Shown: positions 1 through 7,358 of the stretch, piece after piece | Numbering within the stretch: the stretch's first letter is position 1 | Layout of the letters: every line of letters begins with the position of its first letter | NCBI RefSeq assembly: GCF_000296855.1 | Contig: NZ_CAKC01000093.1 | Location: 62,001-126,000, forward strand | Direction of reading: 5' to 3' | DNA: 64,000 nt | Origin: Lactobacillus gigeriorum DSM 23908 = CRBIP 24.85 | Lineage (GTDB): Bacteria > Bacillota > Bacilli > Lactobacillales > Lactobacillaceae | Made by a program: the position numbers and the translations under genes | The notes under the pieces: model-generated | Seen by the model: the letters and a program-made list of their open reading frames with translations, nothing else | What the model was told of the DNA's origin: nothing | The model's database searches: none

Positions 1-751
1 ATGGATCCCCAGCAACCGGATGACCAATATAAGAAAGGTGGACTCTGATTTGGTGAGTTCTACCCGTTTCAAGTTGGCATTGAATTAAACTAAAACCTTG
101 ATATTGTTCAAGAACTTTAAAATGAGTTACAGCATGTTTTCCATTTTCAACTACGGCCATTTTTTTGCGGTCAAGTGGATTTCTTCCAATTGGTGCATCG
201 ATTTTGCCAGCTTCCTCACCAAAATTACCATGAACAATTGCTAAGTAAAGACGTTTATTGATTTTATTAGCTAATTGATATTCAAGCGATTCTCTAGCAG
301 TGGGAGTTTTAGCAATCATCAATAAACCAGATGTATCTTTATCAATTCGATGAACAATACCTGGCCTAAAACCTTCAGGGCTTGATGCTAAATCTTTAGT
401 ATGATAAAGCAAGGCATTAACTAGAGTATGATCTGGGTGACCAGCTGAAGGATGTACTACCATACCCTGAGGCTTATTTACTACAATTACATCGTCATCT
501 TCATAGATAATATCTAAAGGGATGTTTTCAGGCTCTAAGCTTAGAGGCTTCAAAGCAGGTACATGAACTTTTACTTCATCATTTAAAATAACCTTATAAG
601 AAGCTTTTTCTTTTTTATTGTTGACAGTAATTTCTCCGTCCTTGATCAATTCACCTACTCTTGTGCGAGATAAATCTTCAATTTGATCGGCAATATATTT
701 GTCGAGACGAATACCAGCCTTGTCTACGGTTAAATTATAGTCGTTGGTCAT
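1..751 (-). CDS. RluD-family 23S rRNA pseudouridine synthase (3' end outside window)
   Basis: The reading frame starts at the ATG at 751..749 and is open to the window edge, giving about 250 of the usual ~300 residues. An N-terminal S4-like RNA-binding segment (about residues 12-65, RLDKYIAD...SRTRVGELI) is followed by the catalytic domain with HRIDKDTSG, whose Asp is the pseudouridylation nucleophile, and by GRTHQIRVHL. The family isomerises uridine to pseudouridine in large-subunit rRNA. The start lies one base after the lspA stop, so the two are almost certainly co-transcribed, as in other Firmicutes. Which RluA/C/D subgroup it belongs to cannot be settled from a truncated copy. Confidence 0.93.
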   Translation of the reverse strand, partial: MTNDYNLTVDKAGIRLDKYIADQIEDLSRTRVGELIKDGEITVNNKKEKASYKVILNDEVKVHVPALKPLSLEPENIPLDIIYEDDDVIVVNKPQGMVVHPSAGHPDHTLVNALLYHTKDLASSPEGFRPGIVHRIDKDTSGLLMIAKTPTARESLEYQLANKINKRLYLAIVHGNFGEEAGKIDAPIGRNPLDRKKMAVVENGKHAVTHFKVLEQYQGFSLIQCQLETGRTHQIRVHLSYIGHPVAGDP

Positions 752-752
752 T

Positions 753-1217
753 CTATTTTTCAGCCCCCTCTTTTTCATCAAAAAATAGTAAATAAATGAA
801 GATAATAATTACGCCAACGGTAATTGCTGAATCGGCTAAGTTAAAAATATTGAAATTGACAAAATCCAATTGAAGCATATCAATTACGTATTTTAGGTGT
901 AGTCGATCAATAAAGTTGCCAATGATACCGCCCAAAACAAATGCAAGACCGATATCAAAAAGTTTATTTGAGTATTTTCGACTAAATAAGAAATATAAAC
1001 AAACTCCGATTGCTACCACACTAATGATGTAAAAAATAATCATTTGACCGGGTAGTACGTTCCAAGCAGCGCCGTTGTTTTGTAAATAGTTAAAGGATAA
1101 AATTCCAGGAATTACTTGATGAACTTCTCCAAGATGATAATTGCTAGCAATATATCCTTTAAGAATTTGATCTAAAACAACAATAATTCCACTTATTAGT
1201 AAATAAATTAGTTTCAT
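753..1217 (-). CDS. lspA: Lipoprotein signal peptidase II
   Basis: A 154-residue integral membrane aspartic protease that cleaves prolipoprotein signal peptides before the lipidated cysteine. Four hydrophobic segments are visible (about 4-21, 60-78, 86-103, 131-147). The family blocks are present: NNGAAW at 47-52, GNFIDR at 100-105, and the two catalytic aspartates in VIDM (D113) and NLADS (D129). It is first in a two-gene unit with the downstream pseudouridine synthase. An extended -10 (TGCTATAAT) lies about 40 bases upstream. The Shine-Dalgarno AAGG is rather far from the ATG, so initiation may be weak. Confidence 0.96.
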   Translation of the reverse strand: MKLIYLLISGIIVVLDQILKGYIASNYHLGEVHQVIPGILSFNYLQNNGAAWNVLPGQMIIFYIISVVAIGVCLYFLFSRKYSNKLFDIGLAFVLGGIIGNFIDRLHLKYVIDMLQLDFVNFNIFNLADSAITVGVIIIFIYLLFFDEKEGAEK

Positions 1218-1256
1218 TTGGTTTCACTATGCCTTACTTTAAATTTCTATCTAACA

Positions 1257-1262
1257 ATTATA
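1257..1262 (-). promoter_or_regulatory. Extended -10 of lspA promoter
   Basis: On the minus strand TGCTATAAT lies about 40 bases upstream of lspA. No convincing -35 hexamer is seen, as is common for extended -10 promoters. Assigned by position and motif only. Confidence 0.5.
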
Positions 1263-1304
1263 GCAAAAAATACTATTACTACGTTTTTTAATATTGAAAT
1301 CATA

Positions 1305-1310
1305 TATAAT
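1305..1310 (+). promoter_or_regulatory. -10 element upstream of degV-like gene
   Basis: A perfect TATAAT at 1305-1310 precedes the DegV gene by about 32 bases. It lies downstream of the in-frame ATG at 1294, so that ATG would not be in the transcript. This supports the start at 1342. Confidence 0.5.
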
Positions 1311-1341
1311 GTATTTAGGTGTAAAGAAAAGAGGTATTGAT

Positions 1342-2250
1342 ATGAAGATTGGTGTATTAACCGATAGTTCAGCGTATTTATCAAAAGAACAAATTAATCA
1401 GTTCAAAAATGTAAAAGTGGTCCCTATTCCCATTATTTGGAAAAATTCTACATACTATGATTTAGTAAATATTGGTTATGAAGAATTTTACGAAAAATTA
1501 GCACAAACTGACCAACTCCCTACCACATCACAACCATCACTCGGTGAATTAAAAGGAAAAGTTGATGAATTTGTTAATGAGGACTACACAGATTTAATTG
1601 TAATACCTATTTCTAGCGGGATTTCAAGTTTTTACTCTTCAATTGAATCATACGTCAAAGATGAAGAGCGAATAAAGATACATTTGTTTGATTCTAAAGT
1701 TACGTGTGCTGGTCTTGCTAACCTAGTAATGTTGGCGGCTAGAATTACTCAAGATAAAAATGTGGATCCAGTAACAGTTATTAAGTATTTGGAAAACTTA
1801 AGATCGACAATTCAAGTACGATTTATCGTTGATGACTTGAATTACTTGAAACGCACAGGACGTTTGTCAAATGCAGCGAGTTTTGTTGGTGGATTATTAA
1901 ATATCAAACCTATCTTGGCAATGGACGTCCAAGGACAAGGAAAAATCTCGGCAATTGCTAAACAGCGTCAATATCATCGCGCATTTAATTATATTGAAAA
2001 GGATTTTGCTAAATTAACCGAAGCTGTAACTTACCCAATTTATAGTACAGTATTTGACGCATTGGATGAAAAGAGAAAGAGTGCATGGTTAGATGAATAT
2101 CGCACTAAGTTTCCAAATATAACTTTTGCTAGTAGCATAATAGGACCAGTTGTCGGTGTTCATGTCGGGCAACACGCTATTGCAATGATTTGGCACCGTA
2201 ATATTGCATCATATTTTGATGACAAAGGAAAATTATTGCTAATAGAATAA
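1342..2250 (+). CDS. DegV family fatty-acid-binding protein
   Basis: A 302-residue DegV (EDD fold) protein. Family members bind a fatty acid between two domains, and FakB members present it to the FakA kinase for phospholipid synthesis. The N-terminal block MKIGVLTDSSAYL, the central ISSGISS stretch and the FIVDDLNYLKRTGRLS block are typical of FakB/DegV. The ATG at 1342 is preferred over the one at 1294 because it follows AAGAGGT at good spacing and because a -10 box lies between the two. It is a single gene with its own terminator. Which fatty acid it binds, and whether it pairs with a FakA, cannot be told from the window. Confidence 0.92.
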   Translation: MKIGVLTDSSAYLSKEQINQFKNVKVVPIPIIWKNSTYYDLVNIGYEEFYEKLAQTDQLPTTSQPSLGELKGKVDEFVNEDYTDLIVIPISSGISSFYSSIESYVKDEERIKIHLFDSKVTCAGLANLVMLAARITQDKNVDPVTVIKYLENLRSTIQVRFIVDDLNYLKRTGRLSNAASFVGGLLNIKPILAMDVQGQGKISAIAKQRQYHRAFNYIEKDFAKLTEAVTYPIYSTVFDALDEKRKSAWLDEYRTKFPNITFASSIIGPVVGVHVGQHAIAMIWHRNIASYFDDKGKLLLIE

Positions 2251-2265
2251 AAACTTATATGGCTT

Positions 2266-2305
2266 GGCTTGAATTATTGGTTCAATTCAAGCCTTAATTA
2301 TTTTA
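2266..2305 (+). terminator. Rho-independent terminator of degV-like gene
   Basis: A perfect 10-bp stem (GGCTTGAATT at 2266-2275, AATTCAAGCC at 2284-2293) with an 8-base loop is followed by a T-rich run. Confidence 0.8.
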
Positions 2306-2307
2306 AA

Positions 2308-2350
2308 TAAAAAATATACCAAAGTTGTTATTGCAACAAATTTGGTATAT
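2308..2350 (-). terminator. Terminator of the 5091-2364 minus-strand operon
   Basis: Outer stem arms ATATACCAAA (2314-2323) and TTTGGTATAT (2341-2350) enclose an inner GTTGT/GCAAC stem. On the minus strand the hairpin is followed by TTTTTT. Confidence 0.75.
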
Positions 2351-2363
2351 ATCTTGAAAATTT

Positions 2364-2726
2364 TCAAATCGAGTGCGAGTTATTCGGAACTTTTTTTTCC
2401 AATCGTAAGATCAGGTAAGACTTTACTTGGGGTATTTTTACTTGATAGATACTAAAAATACGCCAATGGTATAAAAGCTTGGGTTTTGCACTAATTTGCT
2501 TTCTTTTAGAATAAGGAAGTTTAAATCCATCCTTAGAATAATAAGACTGTGATATTGTGTATCCAAATAAAATAAAAAATATCACTAAAATTCCAATTGC
2601 TAACCAATTTATTTTGTCGGTACCCTCATAAGTTACAATTAGTCCAACGAACAAAACTATAAATAGCCAACTATAGTAGGATAACCCTTCTTTGCCCAAA
2701 AAAATAAAATATTTACGCTTATTCAT
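2364..2726 (-). CDS. Small membrane protein of unknown function
   Basis: A 120-residue protein that I do not recognise. It has two hydrophobic segments (about 20-32 and 42-60) and a basic C-terminal half rich in Lys and Tyr that probably faces the cytoplasm. It is 11 bases downstream of the phosphoesterase gene, shares its strand and terminator, and is probably the last gene of that operon. No catalytic or binding motif is visible. It resembles short lineage-restricted membrane proteins of lactobacilli, and no function is proposed. Confidence 0.7.
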   Translation of the reverse strand: MNKRKYFIFLGKEGLSYYSWLFIVLFVGLIVTYEGTDKINWLAIGILVIFFILFGYTISQSYYSKDGFKLPYSKRKQISAKPKLLYHWRIFSIYQVKIPQVKSYLILRLEKKVPNNSHSI

Positions 2727-2737
2727 AGTGTCCTTTT

Positions 2738-3970
2738 CTAATAGGTTATTTTCACTTGAAGATTACTATGATCGCTTGTATCATACAATGTCTTAAGATA
2801 TATGCGATATTCAGGATGTTGCTTAATTAAAGTTTGATATTCTTGGGATGCATGAATATTATTTAGCTCCTGAGCCTTCAAATGATTATGCCCTGTATAA
2901 AAATTGTAGTTCATTTTGGCAAAGAGTTTGCCCATTTTTCTAATCAGATCAAGGTTGTTATGGTATTTTTTAAGATCTGATTGCATTAAATCAGCTGCGA
3001 TCGTTCCTAACTGTAAATTTTCAAGATAGTTATCAAAGTGATCTAAAGTATAATTTTGCTTCTCCTCTTCAGTTAAGTATTTATGCATATTGAATTCTTT
3101 TCTTACATAAGTAATATGATGTGAGTGGATTCTTGTAACGCCATAGCCCTGATCATTAGAGCAAAAACTTGAAGTTACAATTTCAGTTGTTGGAGTCATG
3201 TCTTGTGGCCCCATAATATTTTGAGCATGAATATGTCCAGAATATGCCAATTTTACATTATATCTTGAACATAACCGTCGCAATTCAACAGCATCATCAA
3301 GAACATAGCCACGATTAACAGCCGGATTATGTGCATATAAATTATGATGCATAAAGATTATTGGACGTAAATTATTTTTGCTAGCGTATTTTAGACGCTC
3401 TTCAACCCATTTTAGTTGCTCTTTACCGATCGCTCCTCTAGTATGTGGTGTCTCAGTAGTTTCCTCTTTACCATAATAATTAGAATCTAGCATCAACAAA
3501 TAATAAATCGGATTAAGTTGAACTGCATATGCGAGCGAATTGTAGTCAACGCTGTCAGCCAAAGCATAGCTTTTCTGAAAAATATTTTTCCAAAATCTAG
3601 GACTAATTTCTCCAGCGAAAAATTGCTTTTTTCCGCGAAATTCCCTAGCCCAGCCATCAAAAATATCGTGGTTTCCAGGAACTACCAATAATTTTGTGGT
3701 TGACAATTTAGTAAAGATTTTTGCAAATCTTTCAGCTGATACTCGTTCACCATTGAAAGTAACATCACCTGTGACTATAATCGCTGCGGGCTTTTTTATT
3801 TCAGCCATTCGGCAAAATGTACTAAGGGCAGTTTCTTGGTAATACAGATCTTTTCCTTGACTAGTCTTTTGCATACGTGAAAAAGCTTGTCCATTATCAT
3901 GTAAACTGTCAGCTATTAAATGAGTATCGGAAATTACCCATATCTCAGTATTCAAATCAGAAGTTATCAT
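2738..3970 (-). CDS. Calcineurin-like metallophosphoesterase
   Basis: A 410-residue protein with the full metallophosphoesterase metal-binding set: DTH (15-17), GD (68-69), GNHD (99-102), the HH pair (208-209) and GHIH (245-248). There is no signal peptide or membrane segment, so it is predicted to be cytosolic. The C-terminal ~130 residues lack a recognised motif and probably form a helical extension. The start overlaps the stop of the upstream rRNA methyltransferase (ATGA), which implies translational coupling. The substrate is unknown; relatives act on phosphomono- or diesters, including cyclic nucleotides. Confidence 0.88.
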   Translation of the reverse strand: MITSDLNTEIWVISDTHLIADSLHDNGQAFSRMQKTSQGKDLYYQETALSTFCRMAEIKKPAAIIVTGDVTFNGERVSAERFAKIFTKLSTTKLLVVPGNHDIFDGWAREFRGKKQFFAGEISPRFWKNIFQKSYALADSVDYNSLAYAVQLNPIYYLLMLDSNYYGKEETTETPHTRGAIGKEQLKWVEERLKYASKNNLRPIIFMHHNLYAHNPAVNRGYVLDDAVELRRLCSRYNVKLAYSGHIHAQNIMGPQDMTPTTEIVTSSFCSNDQGYGVTRIHSHHITYVRKEFNMHKYLTEEEKQNYTLDHFDNYLENLQLGTIAADLMQSDLKKYHNNLDLIRKMGKLFAKMNYNFYTGHNHLKAQELNNIHASQEYQTLIKQHPEYRIYLKTLYDTSDHSNLQVKITY

Positions 3971-5091
3971 CTTTTATTTACCCAGTATTGATAGAAGTCT
4001 ACTCTTAGATTACCGTTAAATAGTTTCCGTTTCTTAGTTGCTTTGCGACCAAAGTATTTTTCAAACTCCGGAGCAGCAGTTAGATAATATTGGTTAAAAC
4101 TAGTCATTGGACGGAAAATATTGCCCATTTCTTCATAAAGCTTGTTTGCTGATTCTTTATCTTTTAATCTTTTACCATATGGAGGATTGGCAATAATAAT
4201 TCCATTTTCCAAATCAGTTGCGAAGTCCTTTACTGCGACTTGCTTGAAGCGAATATCTTGTAAAACTCCTGCATTGTGAGCATTAAGTTTAGCCACTTCT
4301 AGAATTGATTGATCAATATCACTAGCCCATATTGGAGCTTCGAGTATTTTTACTTTAGTCTTTGCTTCTTCTAATGCTAAATAATGAGCTTCTTGATCAA
4401 ACCAATCAAAATTGTCAAAAGCAAATTTTCGCCAACTTCCTGGAGCAATATTTTTAGCAATTAATGCTGCTTCAATTGCTAATGTTCCGGAACCCGTCAT
4501 TGGATCAATAATTGGATGACTGCCATCATAGGGAGTTAGGCGCAATAACCCAGCAGCAAAATTTTCTTTTAAAGGTGCCCCACCATGTTCAACACGATAA
4601 CCACGCTTAAATAAGCTGTCACCTGTTGTATCTAGAGAAAGACGAACAACGTCCTTATAGATATGAACATCTAATGGATAATAGCTTCCAGTTTCGGGTA
4701 AAAAGCCTCTTCTATGATATTGGTCAATCATTTTATCAACGATTGCTTTTTTAGTTATTGACTGAACATCTGGTTCAGAATGAAGTTTAGATCTAACACT
4801 CCTTCCCTTTACCGGAAATTGTGCGTCTACAGGTAATAAAGTTGCCCAGGAATAGTCGTAAACTTGATCATAAAGCTCCTCAAAACTAGTAGCTTTGAAT
4901 TCTATTAGCAGAATCTTAATTCGATCAGCAGTACGTAACCATAAATTGGTTTTAACGATATCACTTTGATCACCTTCAAAAAAGACCCGTCCATTTTCAG
5001 TCCTTGTCTGATAACCTAGACTTTGCAATTCTTTAGCAACTACGCTTTCAAAGCCTGCTCCCATAGTTGCATATAGAGTATACTTTTTCAT
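3967..5091 (-). CDS. THUMP-domain rRNA (guanine-N2) methyltransferase, YpsC/RlmL-type
   Basis: A 374-residue class I SAM-dependent methyltransferase. A THUMP RNA-binding domain spans about 45-155. It is followed by DPMTGSG at 196-202 (SAM-binding motif I), ASDID at 256-260 and the catalytic NPPYG at 302-306, typical of N-methylation of RNA bases. The ATG at 5091 is chosen because the frame can be extended 42 residues further upstream only by reading through the rnpB terminator and the 3' end of rnpB. Family members modify 23S rRNA (m2G). The gene lies next to rnpB, gpsB and ypsA as in Bacillus, and its stop overlaps the phosphoesterase start. Confidence 0.92.
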   Translation of the reverse strand: MKKYTLYATMGAGFESVVAKELQSLGYQTRTENGRVFFEGDQSDIVKTNLWLRTADRIKILLIEFKATSFEELYDQVYDYSWATLLPVDAQFPVKGRSVRSKLHSEPDVQSITKKAIVDKMIDQYHRRGFLPETGSYYPLDVHIYKDVVRLSLDTTGDSLFKRGYRVEHGGAPLKENFAAGLLRLTPYDGSHPIIDPMTGSGTLAIEAALIAKNIAPGSWRKFAFDNFDWFDQEAHYLALEEAKTKVKILEAPIWASDIDQSILEVAKLNAHNAGVLQDIRFKQVAVKDFATDLENGIIIANPPYGKRLKDKESANKLYEEMGNIFRPMTSFNQYYLTAAPEFEKYFGRKATKKRKLFNGNLRVDFYQYWVNKR

Positions 5092-5111
5092 AGATTTTCT
5101 ACTTTCATAAA

Positions 5112-5150
5112 ATTTAAAAAAGAGTTGAGCCTCAATAAGAAGCTCAACTC
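5112..5150 (-). terminator. rnpB terminator
   Basis: A 9-bp perfect stem (arms 5122-5130 and 5142-5150) is followed on the minus strand by six T residues. It lies immediately 3' of the RNase P RNA and upstream of the methyltransferase start. Confidence 0.85.
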
Positions 5151-5531
5151 TGCCTTGTGAATTTCTATAAGCCACGTTTTGTTCCGATAATCTTGGCAAA
5201 TTATCTTCTGCAGCCATCTATCTTTGTAAAAAACAATCTGATCTTTAGTTCATTTTCTTAGATCAAGACGCCCCCACCAAATTTGGGTTGCACGCTCGCA
5301 GGGTTTACCTCGTTCCACTAAAGTCGTTTCCAACTTTACTACGTCACTGTGGCACTTTTAAGGATAGTAATGCATGTTCTAAAAGAATTTAGCACGTTTT
5401 CCGCCGTGATTTAAATTAAATCCTCCAGCTTATTAGGCTGAATACGATCACTACAAGCATCTCAGCTTGTGCGTGCGTGGACTTTCCTCAGCTAACATAA
5501 AGCTAACCGCGACTGCACAAAATTCACACTA
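5151..5531 (-). ncRNA. rnpB: RNase P RNA, class B
   Basis: Catalytic RNA that removes 5' leaders from pre-tRNAs together with RnpA. On the minus strand the conserved blocks appear in order: GAGGAAAGTCC near the 5' end, GGAAACGACTTTAGTGGAAC and GAGGTAAACCC in the middle, and ACGTGGCTTATAG near the 3' end. The P1 helix is formed by GTGTGAATTT (5520-5529) and AAATTCACA (about 5156-5165). Length (~380 nt) and layout fit the Bacillus-type class B form. It has its own extended -10 promoter and a strong terminator. The exact ends are inferred from P1 and the promoter. Confidence 0.93.
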
Positions 5532-5537
5532 TCAAAC

Positions 5538-5566
5538 ATTATAGCAAAGTTTATTGCTTTTGTAAG
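5538..5566 (-). promoter_or_regulatory. rnpB promoter
   Basis: On the minus strand CTTACA (5561-5566), a 17-base spacer and TATAAT (5538-5543) preceded by TGC form a strong sigma-A extended -10 promoter. The predicted start at about 5531 coincides with the P1 helix of rnpB. Confidence 0.8.
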
Positions 5567-5589
5567 TGTATAAATCAAATTCCTATTGA

Positions 5590-6000
5590 TTAATTTTCTG
5601 ATCCGTATATCTTTTGTTCAAGATTATAAACTTTACGTTCCAAGGTTGAAATTCTTTGGATTATTGCCATATTAGTAGAAATTTCACCTTGATCAAAGCT
5701 ACTTGAAAAATCAGTTACTGGATTAACGCGTCTTTTTGGCGTGTATGTTTTAATTTCTTCTTCTGCTGGTGTTTGATGGGCTTGAGCTTGTTTTGCCTTG
5801 TTGGCTTCCATTAACTTTCTTTGCAGATCACCAATTTGACCATAGAGATCTTCGATAATTTGCTGGAAAACTTCATAATCAGAAATGATTTGATCTAAAT
5901 AAGTATCCACTTCTGTAGGATCATAACCCTTAACCTTATTTCTAAATGTTTTCTTTAAGATATCTTCTGAAGATAATTTAACATCACTTAAATCTGCCAT
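5590..6000 (-). CDS. gpsB: Cell division protein GpsB (DivIVA-like)
   Basis: A 136-residue cytosolic cell-cycle adaptor that shuttles class A penicillin-binding proteins between sidewall and septum. The N-terminal DivIVA-like domain (about 1-70) carries the typical KTFRNKVKGYDPTEVDTYLD stretch and runs into a coiled coil. After a Gln/Ala-rich linker a short C-terminal helix (about 108-133) resembles the GpsB trimerisation segment. AAAAGGAG lies 8-10 bases before the ATG. It sits between rnpB and ypsA, and divergently from recU-pbp1A, whose PBP product is a likely partner. Confidence 0.94.
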   Translation of the reverse strand: MADLSDVKLSSEDILKKTFRNKVKGYDPTEVDTYLDQIISDYEVFQQIIEDLYGQIGDLQRKLMEANKAKQAQAHQTPAEEEIKTYTPKRRVNPVTDFSSSFDQGEISTNMAIIQRISTLERKVYNLEQKIYGSEN

Positions 6001-6087
6001 ATTGAAAAAACTCCTTTTTACACTTAACTTTTATTTTATCAAAAAGGTCCACAGCAATAAACAATGTATAACCACTTTAGAAAACAT

Positions 6088-6666
6088 TTAATATTCAAAA
6101 GGATCTTTTCTTTGTGACTCTTCGTATTCTTGAGCAAGATCTTGTAGTTGGAAAAAGTCGATTAAGTTCAATTCATAATCATGATTTTGCTGATATTTAT
6201 TGATTAATTCATAATCAAATTTAGGCTTACCGGGAAATTCGGGATCATAGATCATTAATGCACTATCCGTGTGTAGTAACATGAAATTTTGATAATTTCT
6301 AAGTTGAACTGGACTATGATAATCAGAATTAGAAGTCGAGGCATAAAAGTCTACTTGATCTTTTAAAGCTAGAAATTTATTTTGATTATCTTCATTCCAA
6401 CGATGAGCAAAATTTTGATATGGGGTCATCATTGATACCTTTAAAGGATATTTCTTCCTTAATTCTAATCCGACCTCTATTGCATATTGTTCAACCCCTA
6501 AATTTGGGCCAGTAATCAGCCAGTCAAGTTCTGCGTCTTCTAGTAAATTGGTTAAAGTATTGGATAATGCGTATTTAATAACTGCTATTTTGGGATCCTT
6601 TTGACCGAATACATTTAGTTCATAATTTCTATATCCTGTAACCCATAAGCGTTTCATTAATACCAC
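6088..6666 (-). CDS. YpsA-family SLOG protein (DUF1273)
   Basis: A 192-residue protein of the YpsA group, a Rossmann-like SLOG fold predicted to bind a nucleotide-derived ligand. WVTGYRNYEL near the N terminus, LITGPNLGVEQ around 50-60 and the late LMIYDPEFPG block match the family. In Bacillus and Staphylococcus YpsA affects cell division, and here too it neighbours gpsB. A GTG at 6666 sits 4 bases after AAGGAG, while the ATG three codons later (6657) matches the usual family start but is about 13 bases away. The true start is therefore uncertain by three residues. Confidence 0.88.
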   Translation of the reverse strand: MVLMKRLWVTGYRNYELNVFGQKDPKIAVIKYALSNTLTNLLEDAELDWLITGPNLGVEQYAIEVGLELRKKYPLKVSMMTPYQNFAHRWNEDNQNKFLALKDQVDFYASTSNSDYHSPVQLRNYQNFMLLHTDSALMIYDPEFPGKPKFDYELINKYQQNHDYELNLIDFFQLQDLAQEYEESQRKDPFEY

Positions 6667-6677
6667 ATGACTCCTTA

Positions 6678-6706
6678 TTCAAAAAAATCTGCTTTATTGC
6701 TATAAT
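6678..6706 (+). promoter_or_regulatory. recU-pbp1A promoter
   Basis: TTCAAA (6678-6683), a 17-base spacer and TATAAT (6701-6706, preceded by TGC) precede recU. The -10 overlaps an in-frame ATG at 6705, which therefore cannot be the start. Confidence 0.65.
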
Positions 6707-6725
6707 GCTAACAGGAGTGATTATC

Positions 6726-7358
6726 ATGGTCAAATATCCAAGCGGTAGTTTACCAATTTTTCAAAAAGATTTTAAACAGCCTAAAATCAGAAAAGCTTAC
6801 CATCATAAAAAGGAAGTAAATTTTTCTGATCGTGGTATGACATTGGAACAACAAATTAATGAATCGAACCAATATTATCTGGAAAAGGGAATTGCGGTAG
6901 TTCATAAGAAACCTACTCCAATTCAAATTGTAAAAGTAGACTACCCACGCCGTTCTAAAGCTGTTATCAAAGAAGCATATTTTAGACAGGCTTCAACAAC
7001 AGACTATAACGGCGTTTATCAAGGTTTTTATTTAGATTTTGAGGCTAAGGAAACACGGAATAAAACAAACTTTCCGTTAAAAAATTTCCATGAACATCAG
7101 ATTTACCATTTAGATGCTTGCTTAAAGCAAGCAGGAATATGCTTTACAATTATTGGATTTACTAGTTTGAAAAGATATTTTGTAACTCCTGCAAGTTTCG
7201 TAATAAGTAAATGGCATGAAAAAAATAGTAGTTCAATGACTTTGGAGGAAATTGAGAACAATTCAATTGAGATTAAAAGTGGCTTTCATCCTACACTTCC
7301 ATATTTGGAGGCAGTAGATCAGTTTATTGCAGATAGGAAAATGAATAATGGCAAATAA
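6726..7358 (+). CDS. recU: Holliday junction resolvase RecU
   Basis: A 210-residue structure-specific endonuclease that resolves Holliday junctions and modulates RecA. The catalytic set is visible: D93 in TTDYNG, and D104, E106 and K108 in LDFEAK, with the same Asp-Glu spacing (13) as in Bacillus RecU. The N-terminal MVKYPSG start follows AGGAGTG at good spacing. The gene's 3' end overlaps pbp1A by 11 bases, the conserved recU-ponA pairing of Firmicutes that links recombination to wall synthesis. Confidence 0.95.
   Translation: MVKYPSGSLPIFQKDFKQPKIRKAYHHKKEVNFSDRGMTLEQQINESNQYYLEKGIAVVHKKPTPIQIVKVDYPRRSKAVIKEAYFRQASTTDYNGVYQGFYLDFEAKETRNKTNFPLKNFHEHQIYHLDACLKQAGICFTIIGFTSLKRYFVTPASFVISKWHEKNSSSMTLEEIENNSIEIKSGFHPTLPYLEAVDQFIADRKMNNGK

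Noticed and set aside
1294-1341. Upstream ATG for the DegV gene
   Set aside because: A perfect TATAAT lies between this ATG and the one at 1342, and only the latter has a Shine-Dalgarno.
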